This document shows positions 23,325 to 24,916 of a stretch of 24,916 nt of DNA, in pieces (within the stretch, counting starts at the first letter, position 1; each line of letters starts with the position of its first letter). This DNA comes from FEN-727 sp036508635 (GTDB taxonomy: Bacteria; Actinomycetota; Geothermincolia; Fen-727; Anoxymicrobiaceae). The translations under genes and the position numbers were made by a program. The stretch lies in the NCBI GenBank assembly GCA_036508635.1, contig DATCGY010000172.1, forward strand, positions 1 through 24,916. The letters are read 5' to 3'. Below the pieces are notes generated by a model. It saw only the letters and a list, made by a program, of their open reading frames with translations, was not told the DNA's origin and ran no database searches.

Positions 23325-24194
23325 CTAAACACCCTTGAGTCCGAGCATCTCGCGGGTCTCCTCGACAGTGGCGACCTCACGGTCGGCAATCCTGACGATC
23401 TCGGCCGCGCGACCCACGAGTTCCCACGAGCCGGCGGCGAGCTTGCCCTTGGTGATCCAGATGTTGTCCTCGAGGCCAACGCGGATATGCCCACCGTTGA
23501 CGACCGAATGGAATGCCGCGGCGAACGACGCCGGGCCAACGCCACAGGCGCTCCACGTCGCGTTGTCGGGGATGCTCTCCAGGAACAGCCCGAAGTTGCG
23601 CGTCGAGAACGGCATGCCGCCCAGCACGCCGAACACGAACTGGAAGTGCAGCGGCTCGACGAAGAGACCGGAGTCCTTCATGAACAGGACGTTGTAGAGG
23701 CCGCCCATGTCGTAGACCTCGAGCTCGGGCTTCGTGCCGGCTTCCTTCATCGTGTTGCCGTACGACTCGAGCTGCTGAAACGTGTTCTCGAACACTATCT
23801 CGAAGACGACCTTGTGCTCCTTCCAGTCGCCTACGGCGAAGTTCATGCTGTTGGTGTTGAGCGACGCCATCTCGGGCTTGAAAGTCTCGACTACCGCGAT
23901 GCGTTGCTCCTTGGTCGCGAACGGCGAGATGGCCGTGCTGAGGTTGATGATGATCGGGCATGCGTTCTGGATGCCCTCGATGATCCCGCGCAGGATATCG
24001 ATGTCGGGCGTCGGCGCCCCGTGCTCCGGGTCGCGCGCGTGGATATGGACTATGGCAGCCCCGTTCTCGTAACACTTGACGGCCTCGTTGATGAACTCGT
24101 CTTTAGTGTAAGGGACGTTAGGGTTCTGTTCCTTCCTGGTAGCCGCGCCCGTCAGAGCAGCAGAGATAATACACTTGTCATGCTTGGCCGCCAT
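23325..24194 (-). CDS. Beta-keto acid cleavage enzyme (BKACE / 3-keto-5-aminohexanoate cleavage family)
   Basis: 289 residues, a zinc-dependent TIM-barrel enzyme. The founding member Kce condenses 3-keto-5-aminohexanoate with acetyl-CoA to give acetoacetate and 3-aminobutyryl-CoA in lysine fermentation; relatives use other beta-keto acids. Metal ligands are seen as H50 and H52 in VHIHARD and E242 in HIRVGLEDN. SAALTGAATRKEQNPNVPYT (split: SAALTGAATRK, EQNPNVPYT) is the usual N-terminus and LNTNSMNFA is the family core. GGAGGT is 9 nt before ATG 24194; a TTG one codon earlier is also possible. No lysine aminomutase genes are nearby, so a lysine role is not supported by this window. The neighbouring CoA-transferase could recycle the released keto acid. 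Confidence 0.9.
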   Translation of the reverse strand: MAAKHDKCIISAALTGAATRKEQNPNVPYTKDEFINEAVKCYENGAAIVHIHARDPEHGAPTPDIDILRGIIEGIQNACPIIINLSTAISPFATKEQRIAVVETFKPEMASLNTNSMNFAVGDWKEHKVVFEIVFENTFQQLESYGNTMKEAGTKPELEVYDMGGLYNVLFMKDSGLFVEPLHFQFVFGVLGGMPFSTRNFGLFLESIPDNATWSACGVGPASFAAAFHSVVNGGHIRVGLEDNIWITKGKLAAGSWELVGRAAEIVRIADREVATVEETREMLGLKGV

Positions 24195-24239
24195 CAAATA
24201 CCACCTCCGTGATTAATACACTGACTGAAAAGCACAGTA

Positions 24240-24245
24240 TTTATA
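24240..24245 (-). promoter_or_regulatory. Possible -10 element for the BKACE gene
   Basis: TATAAA on the minus strand in an AT-rich leader, 45 nt before the start codon. A TTGTTC lies 15 nt further upstream, closer than the usual spacing, so this is tentative. Confidence 0.25.
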
Positions 24246-24318
24246 ACATAAACGCAGATGGAACAAAACCAGTTGTTCTTAGCCTGTGGGAAGCTATGTG
24301 TTAAGTGGCAGCTGGAGG

Positions 24319-24334
24319 CTCGGCGTCAGCCGAG
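24319..24334. other. Hairpin in divergent region before the sugar transferase
   Basis: A 6-bp perfect stem CTCGGC-GTCA-GCCGAG with no T-run. It lies about 100 nt before the sugar transferase start and could be part of its leader. The remainder of 24195-24434 is AT-rich with no other gene that I can see. Confidence 0.35.
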
Positions 24335-24434
24335 ATTGCTCGTCTCGAGTGGCCTCATGATCTTCATTGGCATAAAATACTGCTGGACAGGCAACTTAGC
24401 AAACGCTGATTGTGTTAAGGAAGGGGTTCGATGC

Positions 24435-24916
24435 ATGGGACCAGTCGCGAACTCAGATATCAGGAATGATCGTTTTGTGTCCTTGTCAATGAAAAGGCTG
24501 TTTGACGTGTTGGTCTCGATCATCGCGCTCGTGATTCTTGCCATTCCATTTCTCGTGGTAGCAATAGTCATAAAGCTGGACTCGAAAGGACCGGTATTCT
24601 TCCTACAGGAGCGCATGGGAAAAGATGCCAGTCCTTTCATGATCTATAAGTTCAGGACTATGAGACAGGGTTCAGAGTCAATCCGGTACTACATAGTCAG
24701 CGATGACCCCAGCGTAACGAGGCCTGGTCGTTGGATGAGACGCTGGGGTCTGGATGAGCTGCCTCAACTACTGAACGTATTAAAAGGTGAGATGAGCCTC
24801 ATAGGGCCGCGTCCCACCTTGAGATACCAGGTTGAGAATTATACGGAAGAGCAGATGCACAGGCTCGACATGAAGCCAGGGTTAACCGGTTGGGCGCAAG
24901 TGAAAGGAAGAAACAA
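24435..24916 (+). CDS. Undecaprenyl-phosphate sugar phosphotransferase (3' partial)
   Basis: The frame runs from ATG 24435 off the window end (160 codons visible). GGAAGGGG lies 8 nt upstream; a second in-frame ATG at 24489 begins MKRLFDVLVSIIALVILAIP, the membrane-inserted helix of monotopic phosphoglycosyl transferases. Then LDSKGPVFFLQERMG, FMIYKFRTM, GLDELPQLLNVLKGEMSLIGPRPT (split: GLDELPQLLNV, LKGEMSLIGPRPT; the Asp-Glu catalytic dyad is in LDELPQ) and KPGLTGWAQVKGRN follow. It transfers a sugar-1-phosphate to undecaprenyl phosphate and begins a surface polysaccharide or glycan pathway, so an exopolysaccharide cluster probably continues to the right. The short form (no polytopic N-terminal domain) matches the PglC/WcaJ-core type. 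Codon use here is AT-richer than to the left. Confidence 0.93.
   Translation, partial: MGPVANSDIRNDRFVSLSMKRLFDVLVSIIALVILAIPFLVVAIVIKLDSKGPVFFLQERMGKDASPFMIYKFRTMRQGSESIRYYIVSDDPSVTRPGRWMRRWGLDELPQLLNVLKGEMSLIGPRPTLRYQVENYTEEQMHRLDMKPGLTGWAQVKGRN

Noticed and set aside
24290..24320. Resemblance to a JUMPStart/ops polysaccharide antitermination element (GTTAAG plus GGCAGCTGG)
   Set aside because: The defining GGCGGTAG core is absent and the similarity is limited to a few common bases.
1..24916. tRNA, rRNA, CRISPR arrays, prophage genes or insertion-sequence transposases
   Set aside because: Reading both strands gave no cloverleaf with CCA end, regular direct repeats or transposase motifs. 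Only short palindromic repeats are present.

Overview
The window is a dense, GC-rich bacterial chromosome segment (about 60-65% GC by eye) with short intergenic gaps, strong GGAGG-type ribosome binding sites and frequent TTG/GTG starts. The gene families fit best with a deep-branching, probably anaerobic or facultative member of the Actinomycetota: a GuaB3-type IMP dehydrogenase paralogue, a DUF2993/LmeA-like lipid-binding protein, and a PP2C phosphatase with a membrane anchor. This assignment is an inference; there is no rRNA or ribosomal protein gene to settle it. I see no tRNA, rRNA, CRISPR array or intact transposase.

Layout. 1-3187 (+): the 3' part of a phytoene-desaturase-like FAD oxidoreductase, then a long-chain acyl-CoA ligase. 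3405-8278 (+): a GuaB3 - GMP synthase (overlapping GTGA) - PcrA/UvrD helicase cluster. 8286-9257 (-): a zinc-ribbon, Pro/Gln-rich, single-pass membrane protein, convergent with the helicase gene. 9524-13205 (+): acyl-CoA dehydrogenase, thiolase, acyl-CoA dehydrogenase. 13206-14056: an AT-richer island with a long imperfect inverted repeat and a small SET-domain protein gene (-). 14057-15403 (-): RarA/MgsA AAA+ ATPase. 15651-16936 (+): a membrane-anchored M28-fold protein that has lost key metal-site residues, translationally coupled to a 70-residue membrane protein. 17031-18240 (-): a polyferredoxin-like 4Fe-4S protein preceded by an overlapping 38-residue ORF. 18266-19654 (-): PP2C phosphatase with a transmembrane segment and an SH3-like tail. 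19847-23072 (-): a tight operon of DUF2993 protein, ATP-grasp acyl-CoA synthetase subunit and a two-subunit CoA-transferase. 23325-24194 (-): a BKACE/Kce-type beta-keto acid cleavage enzyme. 24435-end (+): the start of a membrane sugar-phosphate transferase that opens a surface-polysaccharide region.

How it works together. The acyl-CoA ligase, two acyl-CoA dehydrogenases, thiolase, CoA-transferase, ATP-grasp CoA synthetase and BKACE enzyme form a catabolic theme: activation and oxidation of short or branched carboxylic acids through CoA thioesters. The exact substrate cannot be read from sequence. GuaB3 and GuaA make GMP from IMP. PcrA and RarA serve replication-repair.

The most unusual items are the M28-fold protein with a broken metal site and its coupled membrane microprotein, the overlapping 38-residue ORF before the CNCCPCCC iron-sulfur protein, a SET-domain gene in an AT-rich island beside a REP-like inverted repeat, and two stem-loops 20 kb apart that are identical except for one compensatory base-pair change.
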